Of a DNA stretch of 49,961 nucleotides, positions 7,995 through 15,719 are shown piece by piece. How positions within the stretch are numbered: position 1 is the stretch's first letter; the number at the start of each line of letters is the position of its first letter. The DNA comes from Candidatus Omnitrophota bacterium. Lineage in GTDB: Bacteria; Omnitrophota; Gorgyraeia; Duberdicusellales; 4484-171. The translations under genes and the position numbers were made by a program. The stretch is taken from the NCBI GenBank assembly GCA_003154195.1, contig PMCS01000010.1, positions 9,416 through 59,376 of the forward strand, written 5' to 3'. Below the pieces are notes generated by a model. That model was not told where the DNA came from. It made no database searches and saw only the letters and a list, made by a program, of their open reading frames with translations.

Positions 7995-8720
7995 ATGATT
8001 AAAATCGGAGTCAGCGGCGCGCGCGGAAAAATGGGCAGGCGTATTATTGCTCTCGCCAAAGAAGATAGGCAAATCGAGGTAAGATTCGGCTTCGAATATG
8101 CCGGCTGCCCGGAAATAAATAAAACTATCGACGGGATATTGATTACGTCCGATTGGGGGTATTTGAAATCTTGCGATTGCTTGATTGAATTCAGTACTCC
8201 CGGCGCGGCCATTGAACATTTATCATATTTAACGCAATCCGGCATAACGGCAGTTATCGGTACTACCGGGTTCGATGAAAATCAGATTACCGCGATAAAG
8301 GATGCCGCGAAAAAAATTCCGCTGGTATTTTCTCCCAATATGAGCGTAGGAGTTAATATATTTTTTCGCCTGATCAAAGCGGCGGCGGAAAATTTGAGCA
8401 AATACGGCTATCGGGTTAACATCGAAGAAGCGCATCATCTTCATAAAAAAGACGCGCCCAGCGGTACGGCAAAAAAAATCGCTGCGATTGCCAATGAGTA
8501 CAAGTTCGGTATTAAAAACGAGAATATCAAATCTATCCGCGAGGGAGAGATAGCGGGCGACCATAAAATTATTTTCGAAAGCGGCGTTGACCGGATTGAA
8601 TTGTTCCATAGCGCCAAGACAAGGGATATTTTTGCCCAGGGCGCTTTGCTCGCGGCTAAATGGGTGGCGGGAAAGCCTGTCGGATTGTATTCGATGGAAG
8701 AGGTATTGTTCGGGAAGTGA
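7995..8720 (+). CDS. dapB: 4-hydroxy-tetrahydrodipicolinate reductase
   Basis: NAD(P)H-dependent reductase forming tetrahydrodipicolinate. Start chosen at ATG 7995 (241 aa): MIKIGVSGARGKMGRR is the canonical Rossmann start, with 'aaagga' upstream, while the frame open to 7974 reads into a repeat. GTTGF (about 90) is the NAD-side motif, and EAHHLHKKDAPSGTA (about 145-159) is the substrate-binding and catalytic signature. It lies between dapA and a secreted-protein gene. Confidence 0.96.
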   Translation: MIKIGVSGARGKMGRRIIALAKEDRQIEVRFGFEYAGCPEINKTIDGILITSDWGYLKSCDCLIEFSTPGAAIEHLSYLTQSGITAVIGTTGFDENQITAIKDAAKKIPLVFSPNMSVGVNIFFRLIKAAAENLSKYGYRVNIEEAHHLHKKDAPSGTAKKIAAIANEYKFGIKNENIKSIREGEIAGDHKIIFESGVDRIELFHSAKTRDIFAQGALLAAKWVAGKPVGLYSMEEVLFGK

Positions 8721-8796
8721 ACACGGATGATCGCGGACGAGAAGATGCAGATGATCGCGGATGAGAAGATGCAGATGATCGCAGATGAAAAAAGGC
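8721..8796. repeat. 'gatgatcgcggatgagaagatgca' tandem words
   Basis: Three imperfect tandem copies of about 24 bases; one-sided member of the family seen at 7859-7984. Confidence 0.6.
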
Positions 8797-8804
8797 GGTA
8801 AAAT

Positions 8805-9407
8805 ATGAAGGTAAAGAGCATTTTCATTCCGGCAGTTATCATGATTTTAAGTATTAGCGGCATTTGTTTTGCCCAGGAATTCAGCGCCGATATCGTTATG
8901 ACCACGGCTCAGGGTTCGATGAGCGGTAAGATTTTTGCCAAAAGCGGCAAGGTCCGTATGGAAACGAATCAAGTAATCAGTATCGCCAGGATGGATTTAG
9001 GGGTTACCTGGATGCTTTTGCCGGGGCAAAAAATGTATATGGAAAATCCGTTAAATGCCCAGGATATTGCCAGTGCCGCGCAGGATGCGCTTGGCGAAAA
9101 ATCCTTGCTTGGCCAGGAGCAGGCCAACGGCAAAACCGTCGATAAATACAAAGTAGTTAGTAAAGTCAGTGGTAAGGATTATGTGATGTACCAGTGGATT
9201 GCCCGTGATTCCAAAATACCGGTTAAGTCTCAAGCCGCCGACGGGAGCTGGTCGCAGGAGTACAATAATGTTCAGGAGGGGCCTCAGCCGGATAGCCTGT
9301 TTGAATTGCCCGGAGGGTATGCTAAATTAGCGATGCCTTCAGCCGATGAGTTGATGTCCGGTAAGGGCGGTATAAAGCTTCCCAAAAGTATGCGGAGCAA
9401 AGAATAG
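8805..9407 (+). CDS. Secreted protein, DUF4412-like
   Basis: 200 aa with a Sec signal peptide (hydrophobic residues 4-20, cleavage after CFA-Q near 23-24). The mature part starts FSADIVMTTAQGSMSGKIFAKSGKVRME, the beta-rich pattern of DUF4412 and related LolA-like periplasmic proteins thought to bind lipid or hydrophobic ligands. A C-terminal segment is Gly/Lys-rich. It stands between dapB and dapL without sharing their metabolism, 6 bases before dapL, so it may simply be co-transcribed. Confidence 0.65.
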   Translation: MKVKSIFIPAVIMILSISGICFAQEFSADIVMTTAQGSMSGKIFAKSGKVRMETNQVISIARMDLGVTWMLLPGQKMYMENPLNAQDIASAAQDALGEKSLLGQEQANGKTVDKYKVVSKVSGKDYVMYQWIARDSKIPVKSQAADGSWSQEYNNVQEGPQPDSLFELPGGYAKLAMPSADELMSGKGGIKLPKSMRSKE

Positions 9408-9413
9408 AGCATT

Positions 9414-10565
9414 ATGAGAACATTCGAGTTATCCCGGCGATTGCAAAAGTTGCCGCCTTATTTATTCGCGCAGATCGATAAGCAGAAACGCGAATTACGG
9501 GCGAAAGGTATAAAACTTATCGATTTAAGCATCGGCGACCCGGATATACCCGCTCCGGACAAAGCGGCTGATATTTTATATGAATCCGCGCGGGTAAAAG
9601 ATTACCAGAAGTATCCTCTGGACGCCGGGTTGCCTTCATTCAAACAGGCGGTTAAAAATTGGTTTCGCGTCCGCTTTGGCGTTTCTCTTGATGAGCGAAA
9701 GGAAATCATAACCCTGATCGGCTCAAAAGAGGGACTGGTCCATTTACCTCTTGCTTTCGTAAACCCCGGCGATTATATACTCATCCCTTCTCCTGGTTAC
9801 CCCGGTTATCGCGGCGCCGGTTTATTAAGCGGCGCGAAAATTCATGAAATGCCGCTGCTCGCGAAAAATAATTTTTTGCCGGAACTTAAGAAAATACCGC
9901 GCGCAATACGCGACAAAGCGAAAATCATTTATTTAAATTATCCCAATAATCCGACTTCCGCTCTCGCGCCGAAAATCTTCCTGGAAGAGCTGGTCAAGTT
10001 CGCGTCTAAGTACGGGCTCATTATCGCTTACGATAACGCTTATTCGGAGATCTATTTTGATAAAAAACCTTCCAGCATCCTGGAAATCAAAGGCGCGAAG
10101 GAAGTTTCTCTGGAATTTCATTCTTTTTCCAAAACATTCTGTATGACCGGTTACCGCCTGGGATGGGCCTGCGGTAATGAACAGCTGGTGGAAGGCCTTC
10201 TCCGGGTAAAGACCAATGTCGATTCCGGGGCTTTTCTTGCTATCCAGAAAGCGGGAGAGGTTTTGCTCAATGAAGAGGCAGTATATACCGATTATGTCCG
10301 TAAGGTGATCGGCGAGCGCCGGGATATTTTTATCGGTGTTCTTCGGAATGCCGGTTTTAGTGAAGTCCACGCTGATTCCACGTTTTATGTCTGGGCTAAA
10401 ATTCCCGATAAATTTAAGTCGTCCCTGGATTATAGCCGGTATTTGCTGGTTGAGAAAAATGTCGCGGCTACGCCCGGGCTGGGCTTTGGCAAGTATGGCG
10501 AAGGATATATTCGTTTTGCTCTGACAGTGGAAAAGGATGTACTTTCCAGCGTCAAATTACTGTAG
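9414..10565 (+). CDS. dapL: LL-diaminopimelate aminotransferase (class I aminotransferase)
   Basis: Converts tetrahydrodipicolinate directly to LL-DAP with glutamate, by-passing the acylated intermediates. 383 aa fold-type I PLP enzyme with IDLSIGDPDIPAP near residue 40, YLNYPNNPTSALAP (about 173), and the PLP lysine in SFSKTFCMTGYRLGW (K240). A general aspartate or alanine aminotransferase is the main alternative. The cluster with dapA, dapB, dapF and lysA, and the absence here of dapD, dapC and dapE, favours the DapL role. Confidence 0.87.
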   Translation: MRTFELSRRLQKLPPYLFAQIDKQKRELRAKGIKLIDLSIGDPDIPAPDKAADILYESARVKDYQKYPLDAGLPSFKQAVKNWFRVRFGVSLDERKEIITLIGSKEGLVHLPLAFVNPGDYILIPSPGYPGYRGAGLLSGAKIHEMPLLAKNNFLPELKKIPRAIRDKAKIIYLNYPNNPTSALAPKIFLEELVKFASKYGLIIAYDNAYSEIYFDKKPSSILEIKGAKEVSLEFHSFSKTFCMTGYRLGWACGNEQLVEGLLRVKTNVDSGAFLAIQKAGEVLLNEEAVYTDYVRKVIGERRDIFIGVLRNAGFSEVHADSTFYVWAKIPDKFKSSLDYSRYLLVEKNVAATPGLGFGKYGEGYIRFALTVEKDVLSSVKLL

Positions 10566-10598
10566 GTTATTATTTTTCAAAAAAATATGGATTTTAAA

Positions 10599-10622
10599 AG
10601 AGCGAGTGGTATAATCTAACTT
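10599..10622 (+). promoter_or_regulatory. Extended -10 promoter, probable leaderless start
   Basis: TGGTATAAT (TATAAT at 10610-10615) lies only 7 bases before the ATG at 10623, and no Shine-Dalgarno fits between. It matches the TGn extended -10 pattern without an obvious -35. Confidence 0.55.
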
Positions 10623-10997
10623 ATGAAAAAAACCCTTGCGGTTATTATTGCGGCGATGTTATTAACCGGATGCTGGGCGCCGGTGCTGATCGGCCTGGGC
10701 GCGGTAGCCGGTTATTGCGTAAGCAACGATTCCGCTAAGGGCGACGTGATTTTGGATTACCGCAAGCTCTGGGACGTTGCGCTGGAAAAATTAGCTTCGA
10801 TGGAAGCGGAAATCATCGAGACCAACGAGTCGAAAGGAACGATCAAGGCAAAAGTTTCCGATACTTCCTTAACCATAAGGATCAATACGATTAACCGGAA
10901 CACTCAGCGGCTTGTTGTCAGCGGCCGAAAAGGGTTGATACCGGATTCCCATACGGCGCAGAAAGTTTTTTTGAAAATTATCGAAGGTATAAAATAA
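10623..10997 (+). CDS. Lipoprotein, DUF3568-like
   Basis: 124 aa. A signal peptide ends in the lipobox LTGC (Cys 17), so the protein should be lipidated and anchored in the periplasm or outer membrane. The mature part starts with a Gly/Ala-rich stretch, then DYRKLWDVALEKLASMEAEIIETNESKGTIKAKVSDTSLTIRI, which matches the DUF3568 pattern of small lipoproteins. Function unknown. The -10 box is 7 bases from the ATG, suggesting a leaderless mRNA. Confidence 0.7.
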   Translation: MKKTLAVIIAAMLLTGCWAPVLIGLGAVAGYCVSNDSAKGDVILDYRKLWDVALEKLASMEAEIIETNESKGTIKAKVSDTSLTIRINTINRNTQRLVVSGRKGLIPDSHTAQKVFLKIIEGIK

Positions 10998-11128
10998 ATA
11001 TTTTTATTTTTGCGTAGCAAAAATGAAAATTAACCGCTTCGCGGAAGAATGACAAGAAGCGAAATATTATTTTTTGGCGCGGTAATGGAATTGTTAAAAG
11101 ATTTCCCTCCTAAAATATCATTAACCCG
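10998..11128. other. Intergenic stretch with AT hairpin
   Basis: Starts with a hairpin of the TTTTTGC-GTA-GCAAAAA type (about 11008-11026) and a small CCGCTTCGCGG hairpin. No gene seen. Confidence 0.5.
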
Positions 11129-11299
11129 AAAAAACTACTATTTTTACTTCTTCTAGCCGGTATCTACGGCGGCAAGCCGGTCGACTATTCACATGTCCGG
11201 GTAGTGAAGGCAATTGACGGCGATATGGTGAAGCTGCAGAACGGGAAGAATCTGCGCTATGTCGGAATGGATACCCCGGGAATAAGGGTATTGGAATAG
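11129..11299 (+). pseudogene. Truncated staphylococcal-nuclease-like (SNase/TNase) gene
   Basis: One frame reads a signal-peptide-like KKLLFLLLLAGIYGG, then the SNase core start VRVVKAIDGDMVKLQNG and LRYVGMDTPG, then leaves the family pattern and stops at 11297. The T of the usual IDGDTV is M here. No start codon is present in frame and about two thirds of the domain, with the catalytic Arg and Glu, is missing. The remnant runs directly into palindromic repeats at 11310. It is a decayed secreted nuclease gene. Confidence 0.75.
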
Positions 11300-11309
11300 A
11301 AAATCCTGC

Positions 11310-11442
11310 CGTAATATTATCCCCTTCGGGGCAATGAAACTTGGCCCGCCGTATCCGGCGGGGCTTAGTTTCATTGATTCGGCTACCGCTTCATTCTGCG
11401 CGCTTCGCGCTTGAATTTAGCGAAGCCTCATTATATTAATGC
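11310..11442. repeat. REP-like hairpin mosaic
   Basis: Several adjacent hairpins joined by a constant linker: ATCCCCTTCGGGGCAAT, then TGAAACTTGGCCCGCCG...CGGCGGGGCTTAGTTTCA, then CTGCGCGCTTCGCGCTTG. It closes with AGCGAAGCCTCATTA. The same modules recur at 12862-13045, 21800-21960 and 37757-38048 in either orientation. Confidence 0.75.
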
Positions 11443-11460
11443 CAAAATTTATTCCCATGG

Positions 11461-11472
11461 TATAATTTAATT
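11461..11472 (+). promoter_or_regulatory. Extended -10 box 6 bases from the ATG
   Basis: TGGTATAAT with TATAAT at 11461-11466; the ATG follows at 11473. Transcription should start at or next to the A of the ATG, giving a leaderless mRNA. Confidence 0.5.
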
Positions 11473-12363
11473 ATGTCGGAACGCCGAAAATATTTAAGGC
11501 TGGGTTCTGCTTTAAACGCGAAGTACAGCGTGTTGAGCAAAGAGGAGGAATCGCGAAAAACCGAAGCGGTAACCAAAGACATAAGCGCCGGCGGCATAAG
11601 GATTTTTTTAAAAGAAGCTTTTAAGCCTGGTACGAAATTACACCTGGAAATCTCTTTGCCCGATGAGTCCGCGCCGGTTAATTTCATCGCGGAAGTTGTC
11701 TGGCAGCAGGAGGTTAAAGACGGCAACAAGAGCGAGATGGATACCGGCTTAAAATACATAGAGGTATCTACTATCGATCGGCAGAAACTTACCAAGCATA
11801 TATTAGATTGTTTAAAGAGCAAACTAAGCGAGGCTAACGAAAAACTTTCTGAGACTCAGTCTAAAAAAACTACCTTAAGCGATATTTTGCATCGCGAAAT
11901 AAGGCTTCCCGGTGATAACTCACGGATAGTGGCCGCCCCCGATTTTCTGATTCACGAAGTCAACCTTCCCGGAGACAAGATACGTTATTGCCGGATAAAA
12001 GACAATATCAAAATTAACTGTAAATTCGTCAATGGCGAAGAGGAAAAATTCGAGTCCATGGGACAATATCTAAGCGGCGCGGGGATGTGGCTGCTTTTGG
12101 ATAAAGAGGTCGCTGTCGATACGATACTGGAATTAAATATAGAATTGCCGGGTTTAACCGCTCCTATCGCTGCCGTGGGAAAAATTATAAAGGCGCAAAG
12201 CCAGCTGATGTGCGATGACCAGGAAGCTAAAGTATATTATGAAACATTGGTGAGATTCGAGAGTATTTCTTCCGACGACCGGCGTAAAATTATTCGTTAT
12301 GTTTATACTTGCCGGCGCAATTATATAATGCTCGGCAAAAATCTATCGCCGGACTGGATTTGA
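11473..12363 (+). CDS. Tandem PilZ-domain protein
   Basis: 296 aa. The first PilZ domain (about residues 3-115) has the c-di-GMP ligands RKYLR (RxxxR, about 5-9) and DISAGG (D/NxSxxG, about 36-41). A charged helical linker (about 116-150) follows. The second half (about 175-285) keeps the PilZ beta pattern (INCKF, YLSGAGMWLLL, ELNIELPG) but lacks RxxxR, so it probably does not bind c-di-GMP. A cytoplasmic c-di-GMP effector is likely; the output is unknown. A second PilZ gene follows, and HD-GYP phosphodiesterase genes lie at 14304 and 38549. Confidence 0.82.
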   Translation: MSERRKYLRLGSALNAKYSVLSKEEESRKTEAVTKDISAGGIRIFLKEAFKPGTKLHLEISLPDESAPVNFIAEVVWQQEVKDGNKSEMDTGLKYIEVSTIDRQKLTKHILDCLKSKLSEANEKLSETQSKKTTLSDILHREIRLPGDNSRIVAAPDFLIHEVNLPGDKIRYCRIKDNIKINCKFVNGEEEKFESMGQYLSGAGMWLLLDKEVAVDTILELNIELPGLTAPIAAVGKIIKAQSQLMCDDQEAKVYYETLVRFESISSDDRRKIIRYVYTCRRNYIMLGKNLSPDWI

Positions 12364-12462
12364 GAAAGGGTAATGGCTAAGGCTAAGAAGCCGGTTTGGG
12401 CTATGGCAATGGTTAGGGCTGGTGCGAATTCACAGCCTTAACCTTAACCCTGCCTCATACCG
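12364..12462. repeat. 'ggtaatggctaaggcta' palindromic repeat
   Basis: Left-arm words (aatggctaaggctaagaag, gcaatggttagggct) face right-arm complements (agccttaaccttaaccct). It lies between the two PilZ genes and is the only copy of this word family in the window. Confidence 0.6.
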
Positions 12463-12506
12463 GCATCGTTGCCGTAACCTTTACCGAGTTTGCCCGAGGA
12501 GGCAGG

Positions 12507-12863
12507 ATGCAGGAAAAACGAAAATTTGCCCGACTGAAGGTAAGCGTAGACGTTAAGTGGAGAAAGCTGGAGAAAAGCATCCAGACGGAAACAGACACGA
12601 TCGATACCGCGAAAGATATATCGCGGGGAGGTATTTGCGTCACCAGCCACCAGCAGCTAAAGCCCGGCACCAACTTGCATCTGGATATAACTTTACCTAC
12701 GGGAAAGGTTATCGCGGCCGCCGGTAAAGTTGTTTGGATTAAGAATTGTTCGCCTCTGCATGGTATTGGCCAGGAAGTTTACTATATCGGCATAGAGTTT
12801 TTGCATATGTCCAACGAAGATCGGGAAGAGATTTATAAGTTTGTTTTTGAATCGCTGAACTAA
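12507..12863 (+). CDS. Single-domain PilZ protein
   Basis: 118 aa, the size of a stand-alone PilZ domain, with RKFAR (RxxxR, about residues 5-9) and DISRGG (about 38-43) as c-di-GMP contacts. It ends FLHMSNEDREEIYKFVFE, the usual C-terminal helix, and follows a good ribosome site (gaggcagg). It is paralogous to the first domain of the upstream protein (shared LKPGTxLHLxIxLP). The stop codon TAA is the first element of the REP-like repeat (TAATGAGGCTT). Confidence 0.85.
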   Translation: MQEKRKFARLKVSVDVKWRKLEKSIQTETDTIDTAKDISRGGICVTSHQQLKPGTNLHLDITLPTGKVIAAAGKVVWIKNCSPLHGIGQEVYYIGIEFLHMSNEDREEIYKFVFESLN

Positions 12864-13045
12864 TGAGGCTTCATCGAGTCCAAGCGCGAAGCGCGCCGGG
12901 CGAGGTGGTAGTGAAACTTAGACATTTGTGAGCCGAAGGCGCAACAAATGTCTTTAGTTGAACTATCCCCGCAGGGGATAGCCGAATTATCTGAAATCGT
13001 GGGAGCGCGTGGCGCGCGACCCCAGATTTCAGATAATGAGTTGAG
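12861..13045. repeat. REP-like hairpin mosaic with 52-bp nested palindrome
   Basis: Begins TAATGAGGCTT at the stop of the PilZ gene. It includes TTAGACATTTGTG...CAACAAATGTCTTTA, ACTATCCCCGCAGGGGATAG and the nested palindrome at 12986-13037 (outer arms ATTATCTGAAATC/GATTTCAGATAAT, inner GTGGGAG...CGACCCCA). Two further 52-bp copies with compensating arm changes lie at 37812-37863 and 37953-38004. A small hairpin (CCACGAAT/ATTCGTGG) lies at about 13096-13119. Confidence 0.8.
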
Positions 13046-13163
13046 ACTTTACAGAACTATAGCACGAATTACCACTGGTTAGAAGATACAAATAGCCACG
13101 AATAGATAAAATTCGTGGTTATTTGGGATAAGCGAAGCGAAGGATTAATACATCTGATTTTTT

Positions 13164-14192
13164 ATGGCTTTGGTTCAAAAACATCTTGGAACAGGGAGGC
13201 GGCATTTTTCTCCGCAACCGGGAAAATATGCCGGACGTATTTTCCCGGTTAAAAACGCAAAAATCCTTACCGTCACGTTAAATCCTTCCCTTGATAAAAC
13301 CATAGTAGTTCCTTATCTCAAAATCGGTGATGAATGCCGCGCCGGGAAAATTAACTTATGCGCCGGCGGAAAAGGCATCAATGTTTCGCGCGCCCTGCGT
13401 TGCCTGGGCGTTAAAAGCGTGGCTACCGGTTTTTTAGCCGGGGCAACCGGCTCTTGCATTGAACAACAGTTGCTTCAAGAAGGCGCGGCTTGCGATTTTT
13501 TATTCATCGGCGGCCAGAGCCGGACGAATTTAACGATTGTCGACCCTTATCGCAAAAATAAAATAAGCCGTATTATCGAACAGGGGCCGCGCGTATCTCT
13601 TAGAGAAGTAAACCGTTTCTATGGTAAGGTCGAATCTTCAATCAAATATTTTCAATATTTAGTTATTTCCGGAAGCCGCATTTCCGGAGTAGATGATTAT
13701 TTTTACGGCCGGCTTATCCGGACGGCAAAAAACTATGGCGTAAAGACAGCACTTGACGCGAGTGGTATAGTTTTAAAATCCGGCCTCGCGGCGGGGCCGT
13801 TTATGGTAAAGCTCAATATCGAAGAAGCGCAAGAAGCTACCGGCAGAAAATTAAATTCTCTCAAAACAATAAAAGAAGCGGCGCGCTATTTCCACGCTGC
13901 CGGGGCAAGCATCGCCGCGATTACCGCGGGTTCCCGCGGCGCGATGGTTTTTAACGGGAAGGAGATGGTTTTTGCCGTTCCTCCCCGGGTGTTTTCTAAA
14001 AACTTCGTGGGATGCGGTGACGCTTTTCTGGCCGGCTTTCTTTTTTCCTTGAGCCGTAAGGAAAGCCTGGCAGTTTGCGCGCAAACGGCATCGGCTTGCG
14101 GCGCCGCTAACGTTTTGAGTACTATACCGGGCTTTATCGATCGAAAAGAGGTCAGGAGGCTCAGGGATAAAGTTAAACTAAAAAAATATTAA
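13164..14192 (+). CDS. PfkB-family sugar-phosphate kinase, 1-phosphofructokinase type
   Basis: The core from about residue 32 (KILTVTLNPSLDKT) to the end matches the FruK/LacC branch of the ribokinase fold: CAGGKGINVSRAL (about 69), ITAGSRGA (about 250) and the catalytic GCGDAFLAGF (D286, with Cys where Ala is usual). It probably phosphorylates fructose-1-phosphate or tagatose-6-phosphate with ATP. The family normally starts right at KILTVTLNP. Here the only in-frame ATG is 31 codons earlier, and the extra N-terminus reads through a 'ccgggaaaata' palindrome. Either that repeat is translated or initiation uses a rare codon nearer 13255. No PTS genes are adjacent. Confidence 0.85.
   Translation: MALVQKHLGTGRRHFSPQPGKYAGRIFPVKNAKILTVTLNPSLDKTIVVPYLKIGDECRAGKINLCAGGKGINVSRALRCLGVKSVATGFLAGATGSCIEQQLLQEGAACDFLFIGGQSRTNLTIVDPYRKNKISRIIEQGPRVSLREVNRFYGKVESSIKYFQYLVISGSRISGVDDYFYGRLIRTAKNYGVKTALDASGIVLKSGLAAGPFMVKLNIEEAQEATGRKLNSLKTIKEAARYFHAAGASIAAITAGSRGAMVFNGKEMVFAVPPRVFSKNFVGCGDAFLAGFLFSLSRKESLAVCAQTASACGAANVLSTIPGFIDRKEVRRLRDKVKLKKY
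13214..13251. repeat. 'ccgggaaaata' palindrome inside the kinase frame
   Basis: AACCGGGAAAATA...TATTTTCCCGGTT, perfect outer arms around ATGCCGGACG. It lies in the 5' part of the kinase reading frame or in its leader. Confidence 0.65.
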
Positions 14193-14303
14193 ATTATTTA
14201 ACCCAGAAAATGCGGGAAACGCATTTTTCCGGCGCAATAATTATATTGAATTATTTCCCATTTTTGTTACAGTAATTATAGCCTTTGTGGCGCAGGTGAC
14301 CTT

Positions 14304-15719
14304 ATGGACAAAAAGAAAATAAACGTGTTAATGATTGAGGATGACCCGTTTTCCGTGGCGATTATCAAGCATTATGCCGGCAGTTTCCAGAGGCTGGAAC
14401 TGCTCATCAATCACGCCGTGCAGCTTGAAGAAGCGATAGTTTTTTTAGACAATAACCCCGTGGATATGATTTTTTTAGACTACCGGGTTTATTCACGGAT
14501 TACCGGCCTGGAGGTGTTGCAGCATCTTCGCGCCAAGGGAATAAATCTTCCCGTCATTATCATCACCGGCAGCGGCAATGAAGAGGTAGCTACGGAATTG
14601 ATTAAAGCCGGCGCCAGCGATTATCTGGTTAAGGGGACTCTTACGCCCCAATTATTGGAACGCGCCGTGGAGGGCGCTCAAGCCCATCACGAACGTTTTT
14701 CCCGGTGGCATAAACAGGAAACGCAGGAGATTCTGCGTGAAATGGCAATCCAGACTTATTTAAGCGGAGTGTGCATAATCGACGGCCAGGGGGTTATTAA
14801 TTACGTAAACTCCGCTTTTTTAAAGATGTGGCAGTACGATAACGAAAAAGAGCTCATTGGCAAGAAATTTAATAAACTTTTATCGAGCCCGGATAGTTTT
14901 AAAAAAATTATCGACGAATTAAAGGGTAAAGAAATATGGATGGGAGAAGTGGAGGGGAAGCGGAAAGACGGTTCACGGTTTACCGTTTACACGCTTTCGT
15001 CATTTACGATATGCCGGGAAAATGAGCCCCCTTGCGTGATGGCTTCTTTTGTCGATATAACTAAAGTCAAAGAAGAGGAAGAAAAACGTGAAACTCTTTA
15101 TAAGGGGATAATGGAAGTGTTTGCGCTTAAAGCGGAAAACGTCGGCAATATCGAAACCGCGGGCCATCTTAACCGGATATCGAGTTATACTAAATTGATT
15201 GCTTCCCGGCTTTGCGAGCTCGCCGAATTTAAAGAGCTCATAACGGCTAAATATATCGAAAATATCAGCTACGCGAGTATGCTCCATGACGTGGGTAAAT
15301 GGCGCACGCCTAATGAAGTATTGCTTAAACCTACGGAATTAACGCCGGAAGACTGGAAAATAATCAAGGAACATCCGCGCCTGGGTGTGGAAATGCTTTC
15401 GCCTCTTTTAAAAGATAAAGGATCGTCCGATTACCTGAAGCTGGTAGAAAATGTTGTGTTGTGCCATCATGAACGCTGGGACGGTAAAGGGTATCCCCAG
15501 GGGTTGAGGGGCGAGGAGATCCCGCTTGCCGCCAGAATCGTCGCCCTTGCCGATGCCTATGAAGCGATTACGACTTACCGTTGTTACCGCCGGGCGTTTA
15601 CGCATGAAGAGGCTTACACGATGATAGTGGAAGATACCGGTAAACTCGATCTGCGTATCCTCGGGATATTTAAAGAGCGTCACCTGGAATTTAAACAGAT
15701 CAAGGAAACGATTGTTTAA
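14304..15719 (+). CDS. Response regulator with REC-PAS-HD-GYP domains
   Basis: 471 aa. REC domain (about 5-125) with acidic pocket EDD (about 12-14), phospho-acceptor Asp in MIFLDYR (about 56), Thr in ITGSG and Lys in YLVKG. A PAS domain spans about 150-255. The HD-GYP domain spans about 270-465, with HDVGKW (H328, D329) and HHERWDGKGYP (from H388), so the metal ligands and GYP are intact. It should hydrolyse c-di-GMP under control of phosphorylation. Its stop overlaps the ATG of the hybrid kinase gene by one base, so the kinase is the likely partner. Confidence 0.92.
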   Translation: MDKKKINVLMIEDDPFSVAIIKHYAGSFQRLELLINHAVQLEEAIVFLDNNPVDMIFLDYRVYSRITGLEVLQHLRAKGINLPVIIITGSGNEEVATELIKAGASDYLVKGTLTPQLLERAVEGAQAHHERFSRWHKQETQEILREMAIQTYLSGVCIIDGQGVINYVNSAFLKMWQYDNEKELIGKKFNKLLSSPDSFKKIIDELKGKEIWMGEVEGKRKDGSRFTVYTLSSFTICRENEPPCVMASFVDITKVKEEEEKRETLYKGIMEVFALKAENVGNIETAGHLNRISSYTKLIASRLCELAEFKELITAKYIENISYASMLHDVGKWRTPNEVLLKPTELTPEDWKIIKEHPRLGVEMLSPLLKDKGSSDYLKLVENVVLCHHERWDGKGYPQGLRGEEIPLAARIVALADAYEAITTYRCYRRAFTHEEAYTMIVEDTGKLDLRILGIFKERHLEFKQIKETIV

